Shown here piece after piece: positions 1 to 7,751 of a DNA stretch of 8,520 nt. The number at the start of each line of letters is the position of its first letter. Position 1 is the first letter of the stretch. The position numbers were made by a program, and so were the translations under genes. The DNA comes from an uncultured Cyanobium sp. (GTDB lineage Bacteria; Cyanobacteriota; Cyanobacteriia; PCC-6307; Cyanobiaceae): the NCBI GenBank assembly GCA_937919075.1, contig CALFOF010000219.1, forward strand, positions 1 to 8,520, given 5' to 3'. The notes below the pieces were generated by a model. The model was not told where the DNA came from, did not search any database, and saw nothing but the letters and a program-made list of their open reading frames with translations.

Positions 1-153
1 ACTGATCAGCCCGAAGGCATCAGAGAGGATCCGCTGGGCGGTGGACTTTTTGCCATGCTTCATCAGCCGGGCCACAACCATGGTTGCCAGCCTGCTGTTG
101 AACTGGGGATCGGGGAGAACCGGGCGCTTCTCGGCAGCGTTGCGGCGTGACAT
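1..153 (-). CDS. rpsG: 30S ribosomal protein S7, N-terminal part (runs off left edge)
   Basis: S7 is a primary 16S rRNA-binding protein that nucleates assembly of the 30S head and lies near the E site. Only the first 51 codons are in the window. The product begins [20 protein letters not shown] and continues with [16 protein letters not shown], which is the conserved S7 N-terminal region; family members are about 156 residues, so roughly two thirds is missing to the left. The ATG (complement of 151-153) fits the family N-terminus exactly. No Shine-Dalgarno precedes it; the 34 bases upstream are almost all pyrimidines in the mRNA. It follows rpsL by 46 bases on the same strand, as in the bacterial str operon (rpsL-rpsG-fusA-tuf), so co-transcription is very likely. 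Identity is certain to the extent the fragment allows. Confidence 0.97.
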   Translation of the reverse strand, partial: MSRRNAAEKRPVLPDPQFNSRLATMVVARLMKHGKKSTAQRILSDAFGLIS

Positions 154-159
154 AAACCT

Positions 160-193
160 GAGGAGAGGGAAGCGGGGAAGGGAAAGGAAGAGG
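160..193 (-). other. Pyrimidine-rich leader between rpsL and rpsG
   Basis: On the plus strand this stretch is purine throughout except one C at 173, so the mRNA of the rpsL-rpsG operon is a 34-base C/U tract with a single G, ending 6 bases before the rpsG start codon. It fills most of the 46-base spacer and replaces any Shine-Dalgarno sequence. Such unstructured pyrimidine tracts could help ribosome entry, for example through ribosomal protein S1, or could simply be low-complexity spacer. The composition is seen directly; any role is inference. Confidence 0.45.
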
Positions 194-199
194 CCGGAC

Positions 200-574
200 T
201 CAGGCCTTGGGAGCCTTGGCGCCGTACTTGGAGCGGCTCTGACGGCGATCCTTCACACCGGAGGTGTCGAGGGTGCCGCGGATGATGTGGTAGCGGACCC
301 CTGGCAGATCCTTGACGCGGCCGCCGCGGATCAGCACCACGGAGTGCTCCTGCAGGTTGTGGCCGATGCCGGGGATGTAGGCGGTGACCTCAAAGCCGGA
401 GGTGAGCCGCACGCGGGCCACCTTGCGAAGCGCCGAGTTGGGCTTCTTCGGCGTGGAGGTGTACACGCGGGTGCACACACCACGGCGCTCGGGGCAGGCC
501 CGCAGCGCAGGGGATTTGGTCTTGCGGGTGAGGCGTTGCCGCTCGGAGCGGATCAGCTGCTGGATCGTGGGCAT
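200..574 (-). CDS. rpsL: 30S ribosomal protein S12
   Basis: S12 sits at the decoding centre of the small subunit and controls translational accuracy. The 124-residue product is full length for bacteria. It starts [15 protein letters not shown] and carries the universally conserved [17 protein letters not shown] block (residues 41-57) and [13 protein letters not shown] (84-96). Lys43 and Lys88, the classical sites of streptomycin-resistance substitutions, are both wild type, and Asp89, the residue beta-methylthiolated by RimO in many bacteria, is present. The ATG at 574 gives the standard family N-terminus; the frame stays open upstream to about 862 but that extension is non-homologous. No convincing Shine-Dalgarno is seen. 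rpsG follows after 46 bases, and an A-type carrier-like gene lies 53 bases upstream on the same strand. A perfect palindrome lies 17 bases before the start codon. Confidence 0.99.
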   Translation of the reverse strand: MPTIQQLIRSERQRLTRKTKSPALRACPERRGVCTRVYTSTPKKPNSALRKVARVRLTSGFEVTAYIPGIGHNLQEHSVVLIRGGRVKDLPGVRYHIIRGTLDTSGVKDRRQSRSKYGAKAPKA

Positions 575-591
575 TGAGGGCCGGAGAGATG

Positions 592-607
592 GGTCGGACG
601 TCCGACC
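592..607. promoter_or_regulatory. Perfect 16-bp palindrome upstream of rpsL
   Basis: GGTCGGACGTCCGACC reads the same on both strands with no mismatch. It lies in the 53-base gap between the A-type carrier-like gene and rpsL, 17 bases before the rpsL start. As DNA it could be an operator for a dimeric regulator of the str operon. As RNA it could fold into a 6-bp GC-rich stem with an ACGU loop in the rpsL leader. On the minus strand no T-run follows it, so it is not a standard terminator for the upstream gene; on the plus strand four Ts follow, but no plus-strand gene ends here. The palindrome is certain, the function is unknown. Confidence 0.5.
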
Positions 608-627
608 GTTTTCCACAATCCGCCACC

Positions 628-1020
628 TTACTTTGTCGTGGCACCCCGACGCCCCGGGCGGCTGAAGGCGGCACCGCAGGGGCAGCACGCCACCCCCTCG
701 CCCGGGCGGATCAGGAACCCTCCACCACTGAGATCGCCGCGGTAATCGAGGCTGAGGCCGGCCAGCTGACCGATCTGGTCGGCCGGCGCATGCAGGGTGA
801 GGCCATCGGCGCGCGCCACCGGTGTGCCAGCCAGGTGCCCCGGGCGCAGGCGGATCACCCACTGCTCGCAGGTGCCCTCCACCAGATCAAGGTGCATCAG
901 CCCCGGAGTGCCGGCCACCGCGGCCTGGCGACCCAGTTCGGCGGCGGCTGCCGCCGTCAGCTGCACGGTGAGGCCTCGGGGCATGGGAACGACGAACAAC
1001 GTCTGCGGCGTGGCTTTCAC
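628..1020 (-). CDS. A-type Fe-S cluster carrier-like protein (HesB/IscA/SufA family, divergent)
   Basis: This 130-residue protein resembles the A-type carriers that bind Fe-S clusters, or iron, and pass them to apoproteins in the cytoplasm. The fold signature is an N-terminal helix with [10 protein letters not shown] (21-30), then [15 protein letters not shown] (40-54), matching the IscA segment that carries its first cysteine, and [17 protein letters not shown] (88-104), matching the GLDFVDE...GFKF region, then CCPCGAAF (112-119) where IscA has CGCGxSF. Cys51, Cys113 and Cys115 therefore fall at the three ligand positions; the spacing of 62 and 2 is close to the 64 and 2 of E. coli IscA. The motifs are degenerate: GTCEQW replaces the usual GCSG, and Pro sits between the last two cysteines. 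The start is unsettled: Met1 at 1020 or Met13 (982-984, MPRGLTVQL), neither with a clear Shine-Dalgarno. It lies 47 bases after the glycosidase and 53 before rpsL. The family call is an inference from motif reading. Confidence 0.75.
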   Translation of the reverse strand: MKATPQTLFVVPMPRGLTVQLTAAAAAELGRQAAVAGTPGLMHLDLVEGTCEQWVIRLRPGHLAGTPVARADGLTLHAPADQIGQLAGLSLDYRGDLSGGGFLIRPGEGVACCPCGAAFSRPGRRGATTK

Positions 1021-1046
1021 TCTGACAGCGACCGACGCGGACGAAC

Positions 1047-1066
1047 GCTTCCCGGCCAGGGGAAGC
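1047..1066 (-). terminator. Possible stem-loop terminator after the glycosidase gene
   Basis: GCTTCCC pairs perfectly with GGGAAGC around a 6-base loop, beginning two bases past the TGA stop of the glycosidase gene and ending 26 bases before the next gene. No U-run follows on the minus strand (the RNA continues G-UUCGUCC), so it is not a canonical intrinsic terminator. It may attenuate transcription, protect a 3' end, or do nothing. GC-rich DNA produces such stems by chance, but its position just past a stop codon raises its standing. Confidence 0.35.
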
Positions 1067-1067
1067 C

Positions 1068-3029
1068 TCAGGGGGAGCTGGCTGTGGTGGCCTCGGAGGC
1101 GTCAGACGCGCGGGAGTGGTTGCGCGGCACCAGGCCCAGGCCGTTGTGGATGCGGGCGGCCACCCCTCGGCCCTGCACCGACAGCGTGCCGGAGAGCATC
1201 AGGCCGGTAGAGCTGCCGCCATCGAGGTTGAGCGCATCGCGCAGCCCCAGTTGCTGCAGAAGCAGGGCCGTTTCCCGCAGGGTGGGCCCCGCATGCTCGA
1301 CCCCCTGAAGGGTGAGGAGCCAGATCTGGGCGCCATTGCTGGCGATCACCGTGCGGGGTGCCCCCTGCTGCAGGAAAGCGGCGCTGAAGCCTTCGGCGCT
1401 GCCATTGAGCACGGTTCGCCCGTTCAGCAACAGCAGCGGACCACCACCGAGCACCGAGCGGCTCTGGCCGAGGGGATGGGTGGGCTGGCTGATCAGGCTC
1501 AGCCTGCTGCCTACCACCCATGGCGGCACAACGCCGCCGCGCCCCACCAGCAGCACGTCCTCGGGGCCAAGAGCGATGCCTTGTTCCAGCTGGGCAGTGC
1601 TGAACTGCTGCCGCACCACGTTGCCGTTGAGCAGCAGGGCCGATTCCCCACCGCTGATCGCCCGATAGCTCCGTCCCCATTCAGCGGTATAGCGCGCCAG
1701 GCCTCGCTGCACGTAGCCACTGTTGAGCGCCGTCACCGGTAGACGCCGGCCGCTGTCATCGCTCACCCATTCGGTGAGGCTCAGCCAGCCGAACTGCGGC
1801 ACGGCGCCGTCCTGCCAGCCCACAGCCCCTCGGTTGAGGATGGGCCCGGACAGCCAACGTCCGTCGTCTTTGAGGGCCCCCAGGGGCAGGCGCCGCACCC
1901 GGTTGAAGAAGCCGCCGTTGATGGCGACCAGGGCCTGCTCCTGCCCCGCCAGCTGTGGAAGCGAGGTCAGGCCCTCCATCCCCTCGGTGCGGGTGAGCAG
2001 GCGCAACTCCACCGGACTGCGGCGGGGATCGAGGCGCACACTGCTCACCAACATGCGCCGGTTGCCCAGGGCGCGCACCTGCCGCTCCACGGTGATGCCC
2101 TTGTTGAGCAGGGCCTGCAGCTGGGCGGTGCTTGGCGCGATGGCGCGCACCGGCCCCTGGGGAGTACCGGCCAGATCGAGCACCACGCGAGCCGGCCCGC
2201 CCAGGGTGAGCACGGCGCCGGGCCCGCTGGCCGGCAAGGCGATCGTCAACCCGTTGCCGCCGGGGCGGGCCTGCAGCCCGAGGGATTGCAGCTGGGCCAG
2301 CTGGGCCGGGGTGCTGCGCAGCGCGATCTGCAGCGCGCCACTGTCTCGCCGTACGAATGCCGGACCGCTGAGATCGAGCACCACGCGCCGCACGCCCGAG
2401 CTGGCGACCGCCCCCGGCGAAGACACCCGGATCTGCTCCAGCGAGGCCGCCGGCAGCTCCAGCCTCAGGGTGCCTCGATCCTGTCGCTGCCAGCTCACAC
2501 CGGCATCCAGCAACATCCGGCTCGCGTCCACAGCCACCTCGTCGTCGAGGCTGCGCTGAGCCCCGACTGGCACCAGCAGCGTGCGGCCGAACCATTCGAG
2601 TTCCAGGCCTCCCTGCGGGGACGAGCGGCTGGTGAAGCCCAGCTGGCCCTCCAGCACTTCAAGGGGCAGCCACAGCTGCAGGTCACCCCGGCCGGTGGAG
2701 CCCCGCTGCTCCCAACGGGCCGTCTGTTGGCGGCCATTGATCTCCAGCCGCCCGCCGGCGTTCGCATCTGCAGCTGATCCGACGAAGCGCTGCGGCAGGC
2801 GCTGAGGCTCAAGGGCTGGGGGGGGCGGAACGGGCGGCGGCCAGCGGTTCTGTGCCCCGGCGCCCGGCGCGACGAGCAGCGATCCGGCGCATAGGGTGCC
2901 GCCGAACAGCGCTCCACCCAGCAGCAGCACCCGCCACCGACCACCGCTCAGCTGGGTGGCGCCAGGGCCGGCAACGGTTTTCCGCCTGGCCCGACGGGGG
3001 AAATGCGGCAATGGCGAAGGCCTCGGCAT
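1068..3029 (-). CDS. Exported phosphodiester glycosidase family protein (NAGPA/DUF2233-type) with N-terminal stalk/AMIN-like region
   Basis: The 653-residue product ends in a phosphodiester glycosidase domain, the family of the human Golgi enzyme NAGPA; bacterial members are thought to cleave sugar-phosphodiester bonds in envelope or extracellular glycans, with substrates mostly unknown. The hallmarks are NGGFFN (371-376), VLGGGPLLLLNG (526-537) and NLDGGSSTGL (601-610). The N-terminus is basic (RRARRK), followed by a hydrophobic segment at about 33-55 and an APGAGAQ end, so a signal peptide cut near residue 59 is likely, giving a periplasmic or exported protein. A proline-rich linker (64-75) follows. 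Residues 93-200 resemble a copper amine oxidase N-terminal/stalk domain (LWLPLEVLEGQLGF). Residues 210-290 contain two RVVLDL strands (215-220, 281-286) reminiscent of AMIN domains, which bind cell wall. The ATG at 3029 is chosen because it leads directly into the signal peptide; a weak GGAAG lies 11-15 bases upstream. It diverges from gltS. The C-terminal domain is well supported, the N-terminal domains less so. Confidence 0.88.
   Translation of the reverse strand: MPRPSPLPHFPRRARRKTVAGPGATQLSGGRWRVLLLGGALFGGTLCAGSLLVAPGAGAQNRWPPPVPPPPALEPQRLPQRFVGSAADANAGGRLEINGRQQTARWEQRGSTGRGDLQLWLPLEVLEGQLGFTSRSSPQGGLELEWFGRTLLVPVGAQRSLDDEVAVDASRMLLDAGVSWQRQDRGTLRLELPAASLEQIRVSSPGAVASSGVRRVVLDLSGPAFVRRDSGALQIALRSTPAQLAQLQSLGLQARPGGNGLTIALPASGPGAVLTLGGPARVVLDLAGTPQGPVRAIAPSTAQLQALLNKGITVERQVRALGNRRMLVSSVRLDPRRSPVELRLLTRTEGMEGLTSLPQLAGQEQALVAINGGFFNRVRRLPLGALKDDGRWLSGPILNRGAVGWQDGAVPQFGWLSLTEWVSDDSGRRLPVTALNSGYVQRGLARYTAEWGRSYRAISGGESALLLNGNVVRQQFSTAQLEQGIALGPEDVLLVGRGGVVPPWVVGSRLSLISQPTHPLGQSRSVLGGGPLLLLNGRTVLNGSAEGFSAAFLQQGAPRTVIASNGAQIWLLTLQGVEHAGPTLRETALLLQQLGLRDALNLDGGSSTGLMLSGTLSVQGRGVAARIHNGLGLVPRNHSRASDASEATTASSP
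2818..2825 (-). repeat. C8 homopolymer in the glycosidase reading frame
   Basis: Eight consecutive Gs on the plus strand form eight Cs in the coding strand, encoding Pro69-Pro71 (CCC CCC CCA) in the proline-rich linker just after the signal peptide. Gain or loss of one base would truncate the enzyme shortly after export. Runs of this length can slip in replication, and are also a common site of sequencing error. The frame is intact here, with clear domains on both sides. Confidence 0.5.
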
Positions 3030-3155
3030 CAGGCCAGCTTCCGTTGGAGGTGAACGCTAACCCCGTGGCCCTGTCTCTAGAGTCCACTTTCTTCAAGGAG
3101 CGGTCAATCCCGCAGTTCGGGTTTGCCGCCGGTCACCGCAGGTTTCTCCTGGGTT
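3030..3155. promoter_or_regulatory. Divergent intergenic region between the glycosidase and gltS
   Basis: Both flanking genes are transcribed outward, so their promoters must lie in or near these 126 bases. The base composition is visibly less GC-rich than the genes. An 8-bp palindrome, CTCTAGAG, sits at 3075-3082. I find no convincing -35/-10 pair on either strand and no NtcA-type GTA-N8-TAC site, although NtcA control of nitrogen assimilation genes is common in cyanobacteria. AAGGAG at 3095-3100 looks like a Shine-Dalgarno but no start codon follows at a usable distance. The call as a promoter region rests on gene orientation alone. Confidence 0.55.
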
Positions 3156-6100
3156 ATGCCTCACTTCTCCCGTCCCGTCTGGCCCCATTGCGACAGTCCG
3201 GCGCCTGAGGCCGTGGCGGGCGAGCGCGATGCCTGCGGCGTTGGCTTCCTGGCCCAGCTCAGCGGCGAGCCGAGCCACGGTTTGCTCGCCCAGGCCCTGC
3301 ATGGTCTGCACTGCATGGAGCACCGTGGAGGCTGCGGTGGCGACGGCGATTCCGGCGATGGCGCCGGCATCCTCTGCGGCATCCCGTGGCCCTACCTAGA
3401 AGCGGTCTGGCCCGCCGCCCGCAGCGAACAGAGCCGGCCCCGTGGTCTGGCGATGTTGTTCCTGCCCGCGGATGCGGAACGCCGGGCCGTGGCCCGCGCC
3501 CTCTGTGAGCAGGCGGCTGCCGGCCTGGGCCTGCGCAGCATCGGCTGGCGTGAGGTGCCGGTGGCGCCCGAGGTGCTGGGCCCATTGGCCCGCCAGACCG
3601 CCCCCACGATTGAGCAATGGCTCGTGGAAGGCGAGGTGGCCGGCGATGCGCTCGAAGCCTTGCTGTTCCGCTGCCGCCGCCGCGTCGGGGATCTGGTGCG
3701 GGAAGCCTGGGGCCCTGGCCCCAGCGACCTCTACTTCGCGTCGTTCAGCAGCCGCACCGTCGTCTACAAGGGCATGGTGCGCTCCGAGGTACTGCCGGCG
3801 TTCTACGCCGACCTGCGCGATCCACGCTTCGCGGTGAGCTTCGCCGTGTACCACCGCCGCTTCAGCACCAACACGCTGCCCCGCTGGCCGCTGGCGCAGC
3901 CGATGCGCCTGCTGGGGCACAACGGCGAGATCAACACCCTGTTGGGCAACATCAACTGGGCCCATGCCGCCCAGTCGCACCTTGATGCGATCTGGGGCGA
4001 CGCCGCCAACGATCTCAAGCCGGTGGTCAACGCCGCCTTCAGCGATTCCGCCAACCTCGACGCCATGCTCGAGCTGATGGTGCGCAGCGGCCGGCCGATC
4101 ACCGACAGCCTGCTCACCCTTGTGCCTGAGGCGTTCCGGCAGCAACCGGAGCTGGAATCACGGCCGGCGATCCAGGCCTTCTACGACTACTCCGCCTGTG
4201 TGCAGGAACCCTGGGACGGCCCGGCCCTGCTGGTGTTCAGCGATGGCCGCAGCGTGGGAGCCACGCTCGATCGCAACGGTCTGCGCCCCGCCCGCTACTG
4301 CATCACCAGCGACGGCCTGGTGGCGATGGGATCGGAAACCGGCGTGCTGGAGATCGACGAAAGCCGCATCATCGAAAAGGGTCGCCTCGGCCCCGGCCAG
4401 ATGCTCGCCGTCGATCTCGAGCAGGGGCGCTTGCTGCGCAACTGGCAGGTGAAGGAGGAAGTGGCGGCTCGCCATCCCTACGGCGCCTGGCTGCTGGAGC
4501 ACCGCCGCTCACTCGACAGCCGCCCCTGGTTCACCGAGACCAGCCTGGGGGGCCTCGACCTCCTTCAGCACCAGACGGCCTTCGGCTTCACCGCCGAAGA
4601 TTTCGACCTGGTGATCGAAGACATGGCCGGCCAGGGCAAGGAGCCCACGTACTGCATGGGTGATGACATCCCCCTGGCCGTGCTGTCCTCCAAGCCCCAT
4701 CTGCTTTTCGACTACTTCAAGCAACGTTTCGCCCAGGTCACCAACCCGCCGATTGATCCCCTGCGGGAAGAGCTGGTGATGAGCCTGGAGATGCACCTCG
4801 GCCGCAGGGGATCACCCCTGCGGCCTGAGCCCGGCTCGGCCTCGGTGCTGCTCCTGCAGTCGCCGCTGCTCAACGACGCGGAGCTCAAGGCGCTGCCGGA
4901 GCAGGGTCTGGCCACCGTCACCCTCTCCACCCTGTTGCCAGTGGAAGCGGGGCCAGCCGGCCTCGGCGACGCGGTGCAGAGGCTCTGCCAGGAGGCGGAG
5001 CAGGCGGTGCGCAACCAGGCCGAAATCCTGGTGCTCTCCGACCGCTGCGGGGCTGGCATTTCGCCCACCACCACCTACATGCCGCCGCTGCTGGCCGTGG
5101 GCGCGGTGCACCACCACCTGCTGGGCCTGGGCCTGCGGCTGCATTGCTCCCTGGTGGTGGACACCGCCCAGTGCTGGAGCACCCACCACCTGGCCTGCCT
5201 GATCGGTTTCGGTGCCAGTGCGGTGTGCCCCTGGCTCACCTGGGAAACCACACGCCACTGGCTGCAGCTGCCCAAGACCATCTCCCTGATCGAACGGGGT
5301 CGGTTGCCGGCCATCGATGCCGCCGCGGCCCAGGCGAATGTGCGCCAGGCGCTGGAGGCCGGTCTTCGCAAGATCCTCTCCAAGATCGGCATTTCGATGC
5401 TGGCCAGCTATCACGGGGCCCAGATCTTCGAAGCGATCGGCATCGGCGCCGACCTGATCGAGCTGGCGTTCCGTGGCACCACCAGCCGGGTGGCGGGCCT
5501 CACCCTGGTGGATCTCGCCAGCGAAACCCTCACCTTCCACGCTAAGGCTTTCCCCGAACTTCACCGCACCAAGCTGGAGTTCATGGGCTTCGTTCAATAC
5601 CGAACGGGCGGCGAATTCCACCTCAACAGCCCGGAGATGGCCAAGGCCCTCCACGCCGCCGTGGCGGCGGGCCCCGGCTACGACCACTTTTCCACTTACC
5701 GCACCCTGCTGGAGAACCGTCCGGTCACCGCCCTGCGTGACCTGCTTGAGCTCACCCCCGCCCCCCAGCCCCTGCCGCTCGATCAGGTGGAGAGCGCTGA
5801 AAGCATCTGCTCCCGCTTCTGCACCGGTGGCATGAGTCTTGGGGCGCTTTCGCGTGAGGCCCACGAAGTGCTGGCGGTGGCGATGAACCGCATCGGTGGC
5901 AAGAGCAACAGCGGCGAAGGAGGCGAGGATCCAGCCCGCTACCACCCGCTCCACGACGTCGACGCCGGCGGCCATTCCCCCACCCTGCCCACCATCGGTG
6001 GCCTGCGCAACGGCGACACCGCCTGCTCCGCGATCAAGCAGATCGCCTCCGGCCGCTTTGGTGTCACGCCGGAGTATCTGCGCAGCGGCACCCAGCTGGA

Positions 6101-7751
6101 GATCAAGGTGGCCCAGGGAGCCAAGCCCGGAGAGGGCGGCCAGCTGCCCGGCCCGAAGGTGGATACCTACATCGCCTGGCTGCGCAACAGCAAACCTGGC
6201 GTCGCGCTGATCTCACCGCCGCCGCACCACGACATCTATTCCATTGAGGATCTGGCCCAGCTGATCCACGATCTGCACCAGGTTCATCCGGCCGCCAAGG
6301 TGTCGGTGAAGCTCGTGTCTGAAATCGGCATCGGCACGATCGCCGCTGGTGTGGCCAAGGCCAATGCCGACGTGATCCAGATTTCCGGCCACGACGGGGG
6401 CACCGGTGCCTCCCCGCTCAGCTCGATCAAGCACGCCGGCAGCCCCTGGGAGCTGGGTCTTTCGGAGGTGCACCGCAGCCTGCTGGCCAACGGGCTGCGC
6501 GACCGGGTGCTGCTGCGCGCCGACGGCGGCCTCAAGACCGGCTGGGACGTGGTGATGGCCGCCCTGCTCGGCGCGGAGGAATACGGCTTCGGCTCGGTAG
6601 CCATGATTGCCGAGGGCTGCATCATGGCCCGCGTCTGCCACACCAACAATTGCCCCGTGGGTGTGGCCAGCCAGAAGGAGGCACTGCGCAAGCGTTTCAC
6701 CGGCATTCCCGAACACGTGGTGAATTTCTTCGCCTACGTGGCCGAGGAAGTGCGCCAGTTGCTCAGCGTGCTGGGCGTGGCGCGGTTGGATGATCTGATC
6801 GGTCGCAACGACCTGCTCCAGCCCCGCACGGTGCAGTTGGTCAAGACCAGCTCGGTGGATCTCTCCTGCCTGCTGGACACGGTTCCCCACGCCGGCGACC
6901 GTTCCTGGCTGCGGCACGATGCGGCCGCCCACGGCAATGGCCCCATCCTCGAAGACAGCCTGTTGCAGGATGCCGAGGTGCTGGCAGCGATCGAAGGCCA
7001 TGGCCAGATCCAGCGCCAGCTGCGGATCGTCACCACCGACCGCAGTGTGGGGGCGCGGGTCGCGGGCGAAATCGCCGCCCTTCACGGCAACAAGGGCTTC
7101 AACGGTCTGCTCGATCTCCACTTTGAGGGCGGGGCCGGCCAGAGCTTTGGCGCCTTCCTGTTGCGCGGCATGCAGCTCACCCTGGTGGGCGATGCCAACG
7201 ACTACGTCGGCAAGGGCATCAATGGCGGACGTCTTGTGGTGGTGCCTCCAGCAGGCGGGGCCGATCCCGGGGGCCAGGTGATCCTGGGCAACACCTGCCT
7301 CTACGGCGCCACCGGCGGCGAGTTGTTTGCCCTGGGCCGGGCGGGTGAACGCTTCGCCGTGCGCAACAGCGGCGCCGTTGCCGTGGTGGAAGGAAGTGGC
7401 GATCACGCTTGCGAATACATGACCGGTGGCGTGGTGGTGATTCTCGGCAGCACCGGCCGCAACGTGGCCGCTGGGATGACCGGTGGCGTGGCCTTCCTGC
7501 TCGACGAACACGAGGGTCTAGCTGCCCGGCTCAACCCGGAGATCGTCTCGATGGTTCCGTTGGACACCCCCGAGCAGGAGCAGTTGCTCAAGCCACTGCT
7601 GGAAAGCCATCTCGAGCTCACTGGCAGCCGCCGGGCCGCCGAGGTGCTCGCCAACTGGCCCCAGTGGCGTCCCCGCTTCAAGGTGCTCGTTCCCCCGAGC
7701 GAGTTGGCCACCGTCGGCCTGGCCGAAGGCCGGGTCACCGTGCCCGTCTAG
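3156..7751 (+). CDS. gltS: Ferredoxin-dependent glutamate synthase (Fd-GOGAT)
   Basis: This enzyme converts glutamine and 2-oxoglutarate to two glutamates using reduced ferredoxin, closing the GS-GOGAT ammonium assimilation cycle in the cytoplasm. The 1,531-residue product matches cyanobacterial GltS length. Cys27 (in DACGVGF) is the expected N-terminal nucleophile of the class II glutaminase domain, freed by removal of a 26-residue propeptide. That domain also shows YHRRFSTNT (232-240) and GHNGEIN (254-260). A central domain leads to the FMN domain, with [12 protein letters not shown] near 913-925 and the [3Fe-4S] ligands Cys1155, Cys1161 and Cys1166 (C-x5-C-x4-C, CHTNNC). A segment at about 930-957, rich in PLHD..SPTLP..GLRNGD, is the insertion that separates ferredoxin-type from NADPH-type GltB enzymes. 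The glycine-rich GXGXG beta-helix domain covers about 1260-1500. The ATG at 3156 gives the usual MPHFSRP...[10 protein letters not shown] leader; an in-frame TTG at 3123 would add 11 unconserved residues. It is monocistronic by layout, divergent from the glycosidase and convergent with lipA. Confidence 0.98.
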   Translation: MPHFSRPVWPHCDSPAPEAVAGERDACGVGFLAQLSGEPSHGLLAQALHGLHCMEHRGGCGGDGDSGDGAGILCGIPWPYLEAVWPAARSEQSRPRGLAMLFLPADAERRAVARALCEQAAAGLGLRSIGWREVPVAPEVLGPLARQTAPTIEQWLVEGEVAGDALEALLFRCRRRVGDLVREAWGPGPSDLYFASFSSRTVVYKGMVRSEVLPAFYADLRDPRFAVSFAVYHRRFSTNTLPRWPLAQPMRLLGHNGEINTLLGNINWAHAAQSHLDAIWGDAANDLKPVVNAAFSDSANLDAMLELMVRSGRPITDSLLTLVPEAFRQQPELESRPAIQAFYDYSACVQEPWDGPALLVFSDGRSVGATLDRNGLRPARYCITSDGLVAMGSETGVLEIDESRIIEKGRLGPGQMLAVDLEQGRLLRNWQVKEEVAARHPYGAWLLEHRRSLDSRPWFTETSLGGLDLLQHQTAFGFTAEDFDLVIEDMAGQGKEPTYCMGDDIPLAVLSSKPHLLFDYFKQRFAQVTNPPIDPLREELVMSLEMHLGRRGSPLRPEPGSASVLLLQSPLLNDAELKALPEQGLATVTLSTLLPVEAGPAGLGDAVQRLCQEAEQAVRNQAEILVLSDRCGAGISPTTTYMPPLLAVGAVHHHLLGLGLRLHCSLVVDTAQCWSTHHLACLIGFGASAVCPWLTWETTRHWLQLPKTISLIERGRLPAIDAAAAQANVRQALEAGLRKILSKIGISMLASYHGAQIFEAIGIGADLIELAFRGTTSRVAGLTLVDLASETLTFHAKAFPELHRTKLEFMGFVQYRTGGEFHLNSPEMAKALHAAVAAGPGYDHFSTYRTLLENRPVTALRDLLELTPAPQPLPLDQVESAESICSRFCTGGMSLGALSREAHEVLAVAMNRIGGKSNSGEGGEDPARYHPLHDVDAGGHSPTLPTIGGLRNGDTACSAIKQIASGRFGVTPEYLRSGTQLEIKVAQGAKPGEGGQLPGPKVDTYIAWLRNSKPGVALISPPPHHDIYSIEDLAQLIHDLHQVHPAAKVSVKLVSEIGIGTIAAGVAKANADVIQISGHDGGTGASPLSSIKHAGSPWELGLSEVHRSLLANGLRDRVLLRADGGLKTGWDVVMAALLGAEEYGFGSVAMIAEGCIMARVCHTNNCPVGVASQKEALRKRFTGIPEHVVNFFAYVAEEVRQLLSVLGVARLDDLIGRNDLLQPRTVQLVKTSSVDLSCLLDTVPHAGDRSWLRHDAAAHGNGPILEDSLLQDAEVLAAIEGHGQIQRQLRIVTTDRSVGARVAGEIAALHGNKGFNGLLDLHFEGGAGQSFGAFLLRGMQLTLVGDANDYVGKGINGGRLVVVPPAGGADPGGQVILGNTCLYGATGGELFALGRAGERFAVRNSGAVAVVEGSGDHACEYMTGGVVVILGSTGRNVAAGMTGGVAFLLDEHEGLAARLNPEIVSMVPLDTPEQEQLLKPLLESHLELTGSRRAAEVLANWPQWRPRFKVLVPPSELATVGLAEGRVTVPV
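7748..7751. other. Shared CTAG: overlapping convergent stop codons of gltS and lipA
   Basis: The plus-strand TAG at 7749-7751 ends gltS, and the complement of 7748-7750 is the TAG that ends lipA. The four-base palindrome CTAG thus carries both stops, the coding regions overlap, and no intergenic space exists for a conventional terminator. Both reading frames are well supported on each side by conserved protein motifs. Confidence 0.95.

Noticed and set aside
575..862. N-terminal extension of S12 to a 220-residue protein
   Set aside because: The extra residues are not S12-like, and they overlap the A-type carrier gene in another frame; the standard S12 Met is at 574.
1723..2559. Plus-strand open frames opposite the glycosidase, and at 574-1308 opposite the A-type carrier
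   Set aside because: Their composition is Arg/Ser/Pro-rich as expected for antisense frames of GC-rich genes; the minus-strand frames carry the conserved motifs.
3095..3100. AAGGAG resembling a strong Shine-Dalgarno on the plus strand
   Set aside because: No ATG, GTG or TTG follows within a usable distance; the nearest is the TTG 23 bases away, and the gltS ATG is 56 bases away.
3123..3155. In-frame TTG at 3123 as an earlier gltS start
   Set aside because: It adds 11 residues with no family similarity, while the ATG at 3156 gives the usual short leader before the nucleophile cysteine.
6213..7511. Long minus-strand open frame of 432 residues inside gltS, and a similar one at 4812-5975
   Set aside because: They are antisense shadows of a GC-rich coding gene, rich in His, Gly and Ala with no recognisable domain.
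7715..7732. CGGCCT/AGGCCG stem near the end of gltS as a two-way terminator
   Set aside because: It is within coding sequence, has no T-run on either side, and such short GC stems are frequent in this DNA.
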